Of a DNA stretch of 64,000 nt, positions 23,153-34,726 are shown piece after piece (the first letter of the stretch is position 1; every line of letters begins with the position of its first letter). The stretch comes from Budorcas taxicolor. Its lineage: Eukaryota; Chordata; Mammalia; Artiodactyla; Bovidae. Both the position numbers and the translations under genes were made by a program. Under the pieces are notes generated by a model. That model saw only the letters and a program-made list of their open reading frames with translations. It had not been told where the DNA came from and searched no databases. The DNA is taken from contig NC_068928.1 in NCBI RefSeq assembly GCF_023091745.1, forward strand, positions 12,480,001 through 12,544,000. The letters run 5' to 3'.

Positions 23153-23640
23153 TAGAATGGCTTACCTAACCTCATTTATGTCTGATGTCCAGATAAGTGT
23201 TTCCTGTCTTCTAGACCATCAACTTTTAGTCTTTTGCCACCGCTGGGGAGTCTTAGTGGCCAGTCTGTGTGAAATGGAGTTGGAGATCTCTGGAGTATCA
23301 CAGTTCCTTAAATAGCTTTGAGCCAATAGCACAACTGCATTCTTTATTCTCATCCTTCTACACCTTCTAGAGGTACCCTGGTCCCACTCATTCTGAGCCT
23401 TTATAGGATTCTGTCATATAAAAAGCTCACCTCCTATTGTCAGCTTAGGGATTCAGCTTTATTACATCTACTAAGTCCTAATCTTTTATATGTGTCCATC
23501 CTTTATAACTTCCAAAATTTTCTTAGCTTCATTTCCTATGCTGATTTTTTTTGGGGGGGGCGGTTTATGGATTTAAAGAAGAAAACAGTCCCTTTACTGA
23601 GTTTCACTGGACTCTTACACAGGGAGTGAAATTAAACATT
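23153..23640. other. Intron sequence, nothing recognised
   Basis: Unassigned and moderately GC-richer than its neighbours. A G-run lies at 23553-23562. Confidence 0.45.
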
Positions 23641-24760
23641 TCAATCTAATGTTCTTTTATTTAAACTTTTTTTGTCATATAGTGTATTGTATGTTAGTTT
23701 TTCAAATTGTTAACATTTTCATATTTGTAATTCTTGGTTGCTTTATTTTTGCATTGCCTAAATTGCCTATAATTTACTGTTGCCTTAGTATTAGATATTT
23801 AAATTTATTCCAGTTTTTCATTTATTACATTATGGTGAAATGAACGTCTTCATTCATTGAAGATTCTCCCAAATTTAGGATTATTTCCTTAGGAAAGAAT
23901 TCAAGAAATAACATCTTTTGTCTGAATCATTTTCTTTCTTCAAAAATTAATTTTATTGGAGTATAGTTGATTTACAAAGTTGTGTTAATTTCTGCTGTAT
24001 AGAAAAGTGATTCAATTATATCAATACATGGATATATTCTTTTTCATGTTCTTTTTCATTATGTTTGTTATAGGATACTGAATATTGTTTCCTGTGGTAT
24101 ATATATAATAGGACCTTGTTGTTTTGACATCATTTTCTGAAAGTGATATAAGTGTTGATTTTACTAAAGATTTTGTCAGAATTTGGTATTATAATTTGTG
24201 AAAAAATTATTTGCTAATTGAATAGTCTAAAATGGCAACTTATTTTATTTTGTATTTTTTGATTTAGTTGTCAAACTGGAAGCTTTCCTGTCATTTTTGG
24301 TAGCTGTATTTATTCACTGTGTTTTTGTCATTTTTCTTACCAACATTTTAAGTTTAAAGAAAATCACCTTGTAGAACCTCTTTATAATAAAGGCTTTACA
24401 TGTAAATTGTCTGACAGATTTGCTATATTTTCTCCAGTTGGTTTACCATTTTATTGATTTCTTTTTGCTATTTTTTAATATGCATAAGTTTAAAATTTGT
24501 ATATAGTTAAACCTGTGAACTGTATTTTGTACACTTAGGAAGTCTCACATTTTTACTCTTAATAGATGTCAAAAAAAAAATTTGAATTTATGACTTTATA
24601 TTTTTAGTATTGAGCCTTAAAAAAATTTACCTGAAATTTATTTTAGAGTGAAAGTTAGTATCTGAATTTATGTGGTTTTTTTTTTTTTTTTTTAACTGCT
24701 AAGCAACTAATCCAGTATGAGCCAGGGAAACATTTCCATTTTCTAAAAAGTCTTTAAAAA
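23641..24760 (-). repeat. Old L1 3' region, split by a younger L1 end
   Basis: Antisense, diverged: 'attatttccttaggaaagaa' on the left side, 'ctatattttctccagttggt' on the right. Interrupted at 23936-24128. Confidence 0.55.
23936..24128 (-). repeat. L1 3' end, 193 bp, with TSD
   Basis: Same antisense L1 3' subfamily as 2786-2985: 'attggagtatagttgattta', 'ataggaccttgttgtt'. TSD atcattttct at 23926-23935 and 24129-24138. Confidence 0.85.
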
Positions 24761-25685
24761 GAATTTGAGTACGTGTGGTAACTCCTATTTTGCCTCATAA
24801 ATTTCGTTCTGATTATTCCTCCGTGTAGTCTTGCCACAGAACTTGTGTATTTTCTCAGAGAAACTTGAATTGCATCATATGTAATCTAGACTTCCTTATT
24901 TTAAATTATTTTGTTCTGCTTTGGTTGTTTGGGAAGTGTTTGTACACTTTTGGTTTTGTGTAATAACTTCAGAATGTTGCCATCTTGAGGTTGTTTATAA
25001 AGCCATGTATGGTTATCAGGAAATTGCTGACAATTATGAAGTGCTTATTGTGTGCAATAGAGAAAAGAAACTCCTAGGCTTGTTTTATGTTTATTTTTTG
25101 ATGGCCAGATTCAATTCTTGGTTTTAATAGTTTGTTTTGTTTTATTTTTGTTTCTTTAGCTAGGACCTTTGTTTAAAATATATTTTCCTGATAGCCTTTA
25201 TCCCCCCTACTTATAATGGCCATATAAGTGGTAGCCTGTTTCTTTTGAACCAGGGCCTTTTGGTGAAAAGATTTTCTTCTAATAGTAAAGCTCCTTTAGG
25301 TCTTTATGTCAGGATTTCTTATTAACAATAGGACCTCTCTTTCCCTTGATTGCTAGAAAGAAAAACATAAAAACCCCACTTCATATTGAAATGAAATTTA
25401 GTGTTTATATAATTCTGTCAAGTTTAAAAAATTTTTACATTAAAATGAACAGCAAGCAGAACTCTATCCAGTAGTGTTGTGCAGTGTGAAATGCTTCATT
25501 ATCTCTAAATACTATATTTTTCTTGTAGCAGAGAGGATGAAATTATGTTTATGAAACAAGGTGAACTTGGTTATATGAAATTTTTATTTACTGTCAACCC
25601 TTGCATTTTCTTTTTATTTGTTTATTGCCTATTAGCTTAGTGGTTCTCTGAGATACATGGGTTTCTTTTATTTTTATTTAAAATT
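24761..25685. other. AT-rich intron sequence, unassigned
   Basis: No repeat or exon recognised. Confidence 0.5.
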
Positions 25686-25689
25686 AAAA

Positions 25690-25998
25690 AAAAATTTTTG
25701 GCTGTGTGGGGTCTTGGTTGCTCTGCAAGCTTTTCTCTAGTTTGGGCAAGGTGAGGGGCAGGGCACCTCTCTAGTTGCAATGCACAAGGTTCTCATTGCG
25801 CTGGCTTCTCTTTTGGAGCAGCAGTTCTAGGGTGCAAAGGCTTCCATAGTTGCTACTCCTGGACTCCAGAGCACAGGCTCAATAATTGTGACGCATGGGC
25901 TTAGTTGCTCTGCATGTGGGATCTTCCCGGATCTGGGATTGAACCCATGTATCCTGCATGGCAGACAGATTCTTTACCACTGAGCCACCAGGGAGGCC
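25690..25998 (-). repeat. CHR-type SINE
   Basis: Antisense: 'tttggctgtgtggggtcttg', 'gcttagttgctctgcatgtg', 'ctttaccactgagccaccag'. Left edge T-rich. Confidence 0.88.
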
Positions 25999-25999
25999 T

Positions 26000-27815
26000 G
26001 TGGATTTCTTTTAAAACGTGGGTTTAAGATGCTTATCCACTTTAATAATAGCAACATGTTTCTCACAATTTTCAAAAATAGAGTCAAATTAGAATATTTT
26101 TAGAATTATAAAAATAAAGAATCAATAGCAGGCTCTTACCAAATCTCAGTTGTATTTATTATTCCTAAAAATGCAGTGAAATATTCATTTCAGTTTAAAA
26201 AGAAAACTATTACTATTAAAAATATGATCAAATTTCTTCAAAAGGCAGAAGTCTTTTTGGTACCCCTGTTCTAATTTTTCCTCTTATATATTTATTCCAT
26301 GGCATTACTTTGGGTATTTTAATAAATATAGATAATTTTATTTGTAAAAAATGCCTCTCTGAATGTAATTACTTTGTTTCCTGATGACTTAATAACCACT
26401 GCCATGAGGTCACAGTGTAGAGTTATGATAAAAGTAATAAAATTTTTGTACATAACTAGGACAGAAATTCCTTGGGGAAATATTGAGTGAATGATTACAG
26501 GAAAGATAATTCTTTAGTTACAGATTAATTGTCTTGAAAGTTAAATTCAACTTTAGTCATTTTTAAAGAAAAAAATCATTTATGAAACTAAATTAACTGA
26601 ATAATTAGAGCTTGGTTGACAAGGAAAGCTGGAGAGCAATACGTATTTTCTTCATTTAAACAAAATTAACTTTCACTTGTTGAATTAACTTCCTTTTCAT
26701 TTTTGTTCAGACCATAAGTTGGTAATGCTGTTGTTGGTAACTCTACCTGAGTATTTAGTATAATAGTAATGGCTTTTCCCTCCAGGGCTTGTTGATAACC
26801 ATTGCTATTAGAAAATCTGAGATAAGAGAACTGGTAAGGGACAATATCTAAAATACTGAAGAAAATTAAGTGTCTATGGTATATTAATCCTTCCTATAAA
26901 AATTTGAAGCTGTTAGATTTATTAAAATTTTAATTAAAAAATTTCAGATTAAAGCATTTGTTATTACCAGGTTGGTGTGTACCTTCTTATCATAAATTAT
27001 GAGTAAAGACTATTGAGAAAATATAAAGCAGAAACTCAGTTTGACAATGTAAATATGTGAATTTCTTTAAAGAATTCAAGATTGTCCCATTTAAATAATT
27101 TTTTTCAAAATTGCTTTTGGTATTTGAAGGAATAACATATGAAAGTTTGTCAGTTGTTATGTGTTCTTATCATTAGTGGTACTGAATATGACATTTTTTC
27201 CTGTCTTTTATTAGGTGTAGTAGTTGCCAAGGCATTGATTTATTTTCAACACTGTTTCTTCCTAAATGACAGCAGTGTTGAGAATAGAGGCACTGTATGT
27301 GTTCTTTTTCACTAGTTTTCCAGGATAGTTAAAAAATTAGTTGTTTCTACTCTGTATGGAAATTATAAGAACAATTCCAAATTTCATTAATTTGTTTTCT
27401 TCTAATACATTTCTTTTATTTCCAAAGTTCATTAACTTGTTCTCTTCTAAAGTGGTTTTCTTTGTCATGCCTGTCATCAAGGATCTGAAACATAAAGATA
27501 GGTGAATTCTCATAGAATTGTGGGGAATTTTTCATGGCTTCTTAATTAAAAAGTACAAAAAAATAACTTTAAAATTGAATATTATGGATTTAATTAGTAC
27601 TGGTAATAGAATATAGAATGTCAGGCTTTTAATTCTGTAATTAATTGGTAAAGATGTACCCCTGTGTTGTTATTTGTGACTTTCTTTACCAATGAGAGTC
27701 TAAAATATAAAATTTGACTTACTTGGAAGATGATGTCATTGGAGAACTGAGCTTTCATTTCTTTGCAGACATCTCAGTGAATAGTAAAATTTCTAAAAAG
27801 GGGAGATTTAGGATA
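26000..27815. other. 1.8 kb without any recognised repeat
   Basis: The longest stretch upstream of the exon in which I recognise no mobile element, very AT-rich. No exon-like frame. Confidence 0.5.
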
Positions 27816-28016
27816 TACAGTAAGTCCCCTACATGTGACTCTCCGAGTTGTGAACTTTCAAAGATGCGAATGTGCATCTGCATATCCAGTCACAGTTAGT
27901 TCACGTGCCTGGGACACATCGTCAAGTGTGTGCTTCCTCTAGAAGTACTTGTGCTTTTACGTAATTTACAGTACTGTATAGCCTATAGTAGTACAGTATC
28001 TTTTTTTCAAACCCAG

Positions 28017-28545
28017 ATGTCTAGAAGCAAGCATAAAAGCAGCAGTGAGGTAGCTGGTAGCGCTAAGAAACACCGGGTGATGTAACGATGAAAGCAAAAA
28101 TGAAAATGATGGAGAGAGTGGAGTGAGGCGAAAAGATGGAATTGGAGGCCGAGAGAAAGGGCAAAGAGAGACAAGAAGAAGAAATAACTGAAGAACCAAA
28201 GGTGTTCACAATGCAGGAGATGCCAAGGGGATTTTCTTTATTTGAGGAGGCACTGTTAGTTTTGGAGGCACAGGACCTGAACATAGGACAGTATACAAAG
28301 ATTGCAGCAGCCATTCCGAATGCAATCCCTTGCTACCGTGTCATCTAGATGAGAAAAGAGCTACTACCCAGGTATCACTGGATCATCTTTTCAAGATTGT
28401 TTTCAAGGGTCAGTAGAATTGAAATCAGCACGGATCCAGAACCTGTGCCATTAACTTCAGGTGTGAGTGAAATCGCAGCTTGCCATCTGTCTCCTATTAC
28501 TGATGATCCTTCAGCTGTGCCATCTCTGATCTCCCCTCCCTCCTC
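28017..28545 (+). pseudogene. Tigger transposase remnant, core deleted
   Basis: It begins near ATG 28017 with a Lys/Ser-rich start (SRSKHKSSSEVAGSAKKH), which a frameshift and stop soon break. A jump near 28136-28141 follows. After it comes the acidic C-terminal portion: ERQEEEITEEPKVFTMQEMP, FSLFEEALLVLEAQD and AAIPNAIPCYRVI, ending in a stop at 28346. Full-length Tigger transposases carry a CENP-B-like DNA-binding domain and a DDE/DDD catalytic core; here most of both is missing. Degenerate coding sequence continues to about 28545. Relatives include domesticated TIGD, JRK and CENPB genes, but this copy has no sign of function. Confidence 0.85.
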
Positions 28546-28693
28546 CAGTTCACTGGATGCCAGCCCCTGTATGCCAGCTGTTGTACTTTCCACTGTACTT
28601 TTCAAGGTACTGTACTGTGAAATTAAAAATATTTTCTTTAATTTTTGTGTTTGTTTTGTTAATGTACTATTTGTGTGGAATGGGGCTACTGTT

Positions 28694-28915
28694 GGGGCTT
28701 CCCAGGTCGCGCAGTGGTAAAGAATCTGCCTGCCAGCGCAGGAGATGCAAGAGACAGTTTTGATCCCTGGGTGGGGAAAATCCCCTGGAGGAGGAAATGA
28801 CAACCCACTCCAGTATTCCTGCCTAGAAAATTCCATGGACAGAGGATCCTGGCGGGCTATGGTCCAGGGTCTTGGCAAAGGGTCGGGCATGACTGAGTGC
28901 ATGCACACACACACA
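28694..28915 (+). repeat. Bov-tA SINE nested in Tigger
   Basis: Sense: 'ggggcttcccaggtcgcgca', 'agaatctgcctgccag', 'cgggcatgactgagtgcatg', with a CACACA tail. It lies in the Tigger 3' non-coding part. Confidence 0.93.
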
Positions 28916-29187
28916 TAGGTACAGTACTGTACTATAATATATAATTGTGTTAGTTGAGTTACTAACTTCGTCAGATTTATAACCGAATTGGACTTGGAGA
29001 TGTGTAGTCAGAACAAAACTTGTTTGTATGTAGGGAACTTACTGTATTATGTTATAAAAAAACTTTTCTTAAAGAGAAGGAGAATGAAAGTAGTAAATGA
29101 TTTTAATTTTAAATTCATGGATATTAAATGTGACTGGCTTAGCAGGTTTTAGGGGATGGTGATGAAAGAAACATCATTGGTTCCCTT

Positions 29188-30042
29188 CAGTTGAGTTCAG
29201 TCGCTCAATCGTGTCCGACTCTTTGCAGCCTCATGAATTGCAGCATGCCAGGCCTCCCTGTCCATTACCAACTCCCGGAGTTCACCCAGACTCATGTCCG
29301 TCGAGTCAGTGATGCCATCCAGCCATCTCATCGATTTTTGTCCCCTTCTCCTCCTGGCCCCAATCCCTCCCAGCATCAGAGTCTTTTCCAATGAGTCAAC
29401 TCTTCGCATGAGGTGGCCAAAATATTGGAGTTTCAGCTTTAGCATCAGTCCTTCCAAAGAACACCCAGGACTGATTTCCTTTAGGATGGACTGGTTGGAT
29501 CTCCTTGCAGTCCAAGGGACTCTCAAGAATCTTCTCCGACATCACAGTTTAAAAGCATCAATTCTTTGGCGCTCAGCTTTCTTCATAGTCCAACTGTCAC
29601 ATCCATACATGACCACAGGAAAAACCATAGCCTTGACTAGACAGACCTTTGTTGGCAAAGTAATGTCTCTGCTTTTGAATATGCTGTCTAGGTTGGTCAT
29701 AACTTTCCTTCCAAGGAGTAAGCGTCTTTTTAATTTCATGGCTGCAGTCACCATCTGCAGTGATTTGGAGCCCTCCCAAAATAAAGTCTGACACTGTTTC
29801 CACTGTTTCCCCATCTATTTCCCATGAAGTGACAGGACCAGATGCCATGATCTTTGTTTTCTGAATGTTGAGCTTTAAGCCAACTTTTTCACTCTCCGCT
29901 TTCACTTTCATCAAGAGGCTTTTTAGTTCCTCTTCACATTCTGCCATAAGGGTGGTGTCATCTGCATATCTGAGGTTATTGATATCTCTCCCAGCAATCT
30001 TGATTCCAGCTTGGGCTTCTTCCAGCCCAGCATTTCTCAGGA
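29188..30042 (-). mobile_element. BovB LINE 3' fragment, 0.85 kb
   Basis: Antisense. 3' terminus at the left ('cagttgagttcagtcgctca'). The minus strand encodes, in broken frames, LRYADDTTLMAECEEELKSL (intact YADD box), VMYGCDSWTMKKAE and RSNQSILKEISPGCSLEGLM. 5'-truncated just upstream of NAGLEEAQAG. Confidence 0.95.
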
Positions 30043-30079
30043 TGTTTCTCATAGGAAACCTGAAACCAGTGTGTGGGCT

Positions 30080-30235
30080 GGCCTTCTCTTCCTCCATCCC
30101 TCCCTCCTTCCCGTTTATCTTTCCTCTCCCCCCCCCCCCCCCCCTTCTTTCCTTCCTTCCCTTTTTCTTGCCTTTCTGCTTCCTCCTTCCCCTCCCTCCT
30201 TGTTTTCAGTCTTTTTCTCTCTCCTCAAAAGAATC
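30080..30235. repeat. CT-rich low-complexity tract with C17
   Basis: Pyrimidine-rich microsatellite (CCTT/CCCT blocks) containing an uninterrupted run of 17 C at 30128-30144. Proline/serine-rich reading frames across it are artefacts. Confidence 0.9.
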
Positions 30236-30265
30236 AGTACAGAGATATATGTTAGCCTTATCTGA

Positions 30266-30665
30266 CTCAGTTCAGTTCAGTCGCTCAGTCAGGTCTGACT
30301 CTTTGCGACCCTATGAACCGCATCACGCCAGGCCTCCCTGTCCATCACCAACTCCTGGAGTTTACCCAAACTCATGTCCATTGAGTCGGTGTCCTTCATT
30401 CTTTCTGGAGTTATTTCTGCACTGATCTCCAGTAGTATATTGGGCATCTGCTGACTTGGGAGTTCATCTTTCAGTGTCCTATCTTTTTGCCTTTTCATAC
30501 TCTTCATGGAGTTCTCAAAGCAAGAATACTGAAGTGGTTTGCCATTCCCTTCTCCAGTGGATCACATTCTGTTAGACCTCTCCACCATGACCCATCCGTC
30601 TTGGGTGGCCCCACATGGCATGACTTAGTTTTATTGAGTTAGACAAGCTGTGGTCCGTGCTTATC
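30266..30665 (-). mobile_element. BovB LINE with internal deletion
   Basis: Antisense. 30266-30391 is the BovB 3' terminus (MDMSLGKLQELVMDREAW). It is joined at about 30391-30396 to sequence from far upstream in BovB, which I recall from the 5'/endonuclease side ('gaatactgaagtggtttgcc', 'ccatgacccatccgtcttgg'). By memory of the consensus about 2 kb of ORF2 is missing. A 72-codon frame (30289-30507) reads across the junction. Confidence 0.8.
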
Positions 30666-30686
30666 TGACTAAACTACTGTCAAAAT

Positions 30687-30818
30687 CCTTTTTTTTTTTT
30701 TTTTTTTTTGCCATCCCCAGCAGTTTGTGGAGTCTTAGTTCCTGGACTAGTGATTGAACCCTAGGACCTTGGCAGTGAAAGCTCGGAGTCCTAACCACTG
30801 GACTGCTAGGGAATTCCA
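30687..30818 (-). repeat. CHR-type SINE
   Basis: Antisense, short form: T-run, 'ggagtcttagttcctggact', 'cctaaccactggactgctag'. Confidence 0.85.
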
Positions 30819-32150
30819 CCCCTCCCCCACCCCGCCCCCCACTTATTTGGGAAGAATCTTATGAGATAGTGTCTGTGAAAATGCCTTTAAAGCGTAAAAT
30901 GCTAGGTTAGATACAACGTATATTCTTTTTTTTTTTTTAAGAGATTAAAGGCACTGATGACAACTTGTCATTACATTTGGTTAGATTTGCAGAGAAATTT
31001 GGGCTACTGATTGTCTTTTGACTAAGTTTTTTCATCTCTAGGGGAAAGGAGAGTACTTGGAAACATATTTTAGTGTAGTTGAACTGATGAGTGCAATGTT
31101 GCTGATAGCTCAGAAGTTTATGAACCAGGAGAATGATAAATTGTGTGTTTGATTTGAAAAACTGCTGGAAGCAAGTGAATGAACTAGAAAACTTGTCATC
31201 AACATATGTTAAATAGCCATTTTATGTTATGGAGAATAAAAAAAGCCAAGTGAATACTTAAAGGCATTCTTTCCGTGACATTTTTAAGACTCTCCTGCAG
31301 CATTTTAAGTATACCACAAATTTCCTGTGATCATAAACTAAGTGGTGTCTTTTCTGATTAATGTTCTTACGGGCAGTTTTCAAAGACATATTCAACCTTA
31401 AAAATTATTTGAGATTGTTAAGTGACATATTTGGCATGTTTCTGAATGCGAGCGGCCATTCTTAGAAGAACCCCTGTACAACTTGCCTGTTTCTCCATTT
31501 GTGCTCTAAGCTGATGAGTTGTTATTGGTGCATTCATTGATAAAGTAGCTCAGCTGTCCAGCATACATAGTCCATTCTGTATTTTTTTCCACATTTTTAT
31601 GCTTGTTAATAGAAACCAATAGGAAGACGCAGAATTTTCTCTTCGACTACTGCAATTTTTTATGCAATGCAGCAAAGCTCAGGGATGCTGGGGAAGCAGA
31701 AGTAGTGGCAGATGGTCCAACCTGATGGTCTGCAAAGACGGAGTGGTTCCTTTTGATTACAGACACTGGCAGTCTGTGAAGTGAAGATACCAAGCCACAG
31801 TCTACTCTACAGCATGCACTAACCGTGTGTGTTGTGGTAAAGCCAAGAACAGCTTTGTATGGGCATCGTAGAAGTGATGCATTCACTTTTCCACACACCC
31901 ACACGTAGCAACACTGTCAGCATTATATCTGTGAGTGCTAAGGCTAAACGGCATTTACATTGCCGCACTGTCTTCTGCTTTGAATTACAGATGATTTAAA
32001 ACTAGTACATAAGCAGGGAACTAGATTTATACCTTCTCAATAACAAGAGAAATGGAGATTTATTTTCTCCATTATTTGAATAGCTGTATAGGGCCATACA
32101 AGATAGATTCTTTTAGAAATTTTTGTTTGAATTATAGAGACTATATAAAC
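30819..32150. other. Intron sequence; GC-richer island at 31640-31990
   Basis: No repeat recognised. 31640-31990 is richer in GC and CpG than its surroundings. It ends in a pyrimidine tract plus CAG-like edge (31970-31990), but I see no supported exon. Confidence 0.4.
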
Positions 32151-32700
32151 AACAGTGAATAAAAGGCTAGGAAAAGCACAGTTGTAGGCATGTAATTTGG
32201 TAGAGCCATTTGGAAGGAAGTTTGATATTTATTAAAAGAAAGAAATGTGAATGACCTAGTTAGCGCTTTCTAAAGAAGCATAATATATGTGTATATGTAT
32301 ATATTTTATTAGGAGGCATGATTTTTCATGTATATGTATACATTTCATTAGGAGGCAAATGTTGTATGAAGGAAAAAATGAGAAACAAGATAAATGTCCA
32401 ACAGTAAGGACTATCTAGACTATCTGTAGTATTGTTACATAACGGAGTACTGTGCAACACAATAAGGAATGAGCTACATTTCTATGAGTAGTACTTATAA
32501 AGGCATGAAAAAAAGATGTGAAAGGAGATAGACCGAACACTGATTGTCTCTAGGAGAAGGGTGTGGGATCAAAACTAGTGGGAGGAAGTCACAAGGATTT
32601 GGTAGTGGTGAGGCCTTTAGCCGTATCTATGTGCAGTTTGAATTTAAAAGAAGACTGCTTTTACTTATTACTTGTGTAAAAAAAAAGTCAATCAAAAAGC
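32150..32700 (+). repeat. Old L1 3' region
   Basis: Sense L1M-like pattern: 'agataaatgtccaacagtaa', 'ataacggagtactgtgcaac', 'gaacactgattgtctct'. Decayed. Confidence 0.55.
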
Positions 32701-32779
32701 TATCCCAAAGTACTGTCCAATACAACAACCACTTTGTTTTTGTATAATATCATTCACTGTGTATATATTTTGTACGCTT

Positions 32780-33020
32780 TTAATAATAATTGGTCAGTTT
32801 ATCTTATAAACATGTTTTCAAGGTTCTATGAAGGTTTTTTTTTTTTGCGATCTTTAATGATACTCTTAAATTATTTCTTTAAATGAAACTACTAGGAATG
32901 AACCATATGATCAAAGGATATGAACATTTCCTGCTGTTAAGTATTTCTGTATTAATTTCCAAAAGGATTTTTACCCGTGTATGATGCTACCAGCGAAGGT
33001 GAAGTGCACTAACTTCATAA
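32780..33020 (-). repeat. Old L1 fragment
   Basis: Antisense, diverged: 'actactaggaatgaaccat', 'caaaaggatttttaccc'. Tentative. Confidence 0.4.
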
Positions 33021-33054
33021 CAGCATTCAAATTTCTTCTTAAAAGCATAACATA

Positions 33055-34420
33055 GAGATTAACAGTATGGACCCTAGCAACTGAGTCCTTGGGTGGAAAT
33101 CACATTTCTGCCCCTCAGCTGCCTGACCTTGAGCAAGTGACTTACCTTTTGTTCTTCAACTTCCTCATCTGTAAAATGGGAATAATAAGTGTCTACTCTG
33201 TAGGATCATAGAAAAAGGAAGAGAGTTCCAGAAAAACATCTATTTCTGCTTTATTGACTATGCCAAAGCCTTTGACTGTGTGGATCACAAGAAACTGTGG
33301 AAAATTCTGAAACAGATGGGAATACCAGACCACCTGACCTTCCTCTTGAGAAACCTATATGCAGGTTAGGAAGCAACAGTTAGAACTGGACATGGAACAA
33401 CACACTGGTTCCAAATAGGAAAAGGAGTACATCAAAGCTGTATATTGTCATCCCGCTTATTTAACTTCTATGCAGAGTACATCATGAGAAACGCTGGGCT
33501 GGAAGAAGCACAAGCTGGAATCAAGATTGCCGGGAGAAATATCCATAACCTCAGATATGCAGATGACACCACCCTTATGGCAGAAAGTGAAGAGGAACTA
33601 AAACGCCTCTTGATGAAAGTGAAAGAGGAGAGTGAAAAAGTTGGCTTAAAGGTCAACATTCAGAAAACGAAGATCATGGCATCTGGTCCCATCACTTCAT
33701 GGCAAATAGATGGGGAAACAGTGCAAACAGTGTCAGACTTAATCTTTGGGGCTCCAAAATCAAGGCAGATGGTGATTGCAGCCATGAAATTAAAAGACGC
33801 TTACTCCTTGGAAGGAGTTATGACCAACCTAGACAGCATATTCAAAAGCAGAGACATTACTTTACCAACAAAGGTCCAAAAATCATAGTCAAGGCTGTGG
33901 TTTTTCCAGTGGTCATGTTTGGATGTGAGAGTTGGACTGTGAAGAAAGCTGAGCGCTGAAGAATTGATGCTTTTGAACTGTGGTGTTGGAGAAGACTCTT
34001 GAGAGTCCCTTGGCATGCAAGGAGATCCAACCAGTCCATCCTAAAGGAGATCAGTCCTAGGTGTTCATTGGAGGGACTGATGCTAAAGCTGAAACTCCCA
34101 ATTCTTGGGCCACCTCGTGTGAAGCATTGACTCATTGGAAAAGACCCTGATGCTGGGAGGGATTGGGGGCAGGAGGAGAAGGGGACAACAGAGGATGAGA
34201 TGGCTGGATGGCATCACTGACTCAATGGACATGAGTTTGAGTGAACTCTGGGTGTTGGTGATGGACAGGGAGGCCTGGCGTGCTGCGATTCATGGGGTCG
34301 CGGAGAGTCGGACATGATTGAGCGACTGAACCTGACTCTAGGGAAATTACAAGGATTATATGAAATAATATTTGTAAAACACCTGGAACAGTGCCTCCCA
34401 TAGAGCATATGTTAGATAAA
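33055..34420 (+). repeat. MIR SINE split by BovB
   Basis: The left part, 33055-33209, has the MIR core ('tgaccttgagcaagtgactt', 'cctcatctgtaaaatgggaa'). The right part, 34336-34420, has the MIR tail ('ttacaaggattatatgaaat', 'acctggaacagtgcctccc'). Confidence 0.85.
33210..34335 (+). mobile_element. BovB LINE, 5'-truncated, 1.1 kb
   Basis: Sense. Contains the RT motif region, an intact YADD box (RYADDTTLMAESEEELKRL), QKTKIMASGPITSWQIDGE and the C-terminus to the 3' end. A TAG at about 33366 replaces the usual codon after YAG, and several frameshifts follow (near 33745, 33890, 33958), so it is coding-dead. Confidence 0.95.
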
Positions 34421-34726
34421 AATTTTTTAAAAAAGAAATTGGAGGCCCCTTGGAACAAGACTGTGTCATATCCAGTTTGTATCTTATCTGACTTGTTTGA
34501 TATTGTATGATTCTTTTTCTTCTAAAATTTGTCACTTTTTATCTTGAAGAAAAAAACATACCATGAAAATATATAAATATATAATTTTTGAGTACATGGT
34601 ATCTGTTTTAATGATAAGGAAAAAGGTTCATTTATCAAAGTTAAGAGATTTTGAGTCATTATTTGATTTTCTGCCTTTGCACAAACAAATGTCTAAATTA
34701 TACCTATTCCGCAGCACTTTTAAGAG
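34421..34726. other. Intron sequence, nothing recognised
   Basis: AT-rich spacer between two oppositely oriented BovB copies. Confidence 0.5.

Larger units (their letters stand above)
27818..29044 (+). mobile_element. Tigger DNA transposon, internally deleted
   Basis: Left terminus CAGTAAGTCCCCTACATG (27818) pairs with the right terminus, whose complement begins CAGTAAGTTCCCTACAT (29044). Both are flanked by TA (27816-27817, 29045-29046), the pogo/Tc1-mariner target. The interior has the start and the C-terminal end of a Tigger transposase gene but not its centre. Without the nested SINE it is about 1.0 kb. Confidence 0.92.

Noticed and set aside
28136..28348. 70-codon Tigger frame as a domesticated transposase gene
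   Set aside because: Only the acidic C-terminal tail survives, without promoter or exon context; the element core is deleted.
30011..30425. Pro/Ser-rich open frames
   Set aside because: Artefacts of the CT-rich tract between BovB copies.
31647..31904. 85-codon minus-strand frame in the GC-richer island
   Set aside because: No splice sites in phase and no recognised protein; kept only as a composition finding.
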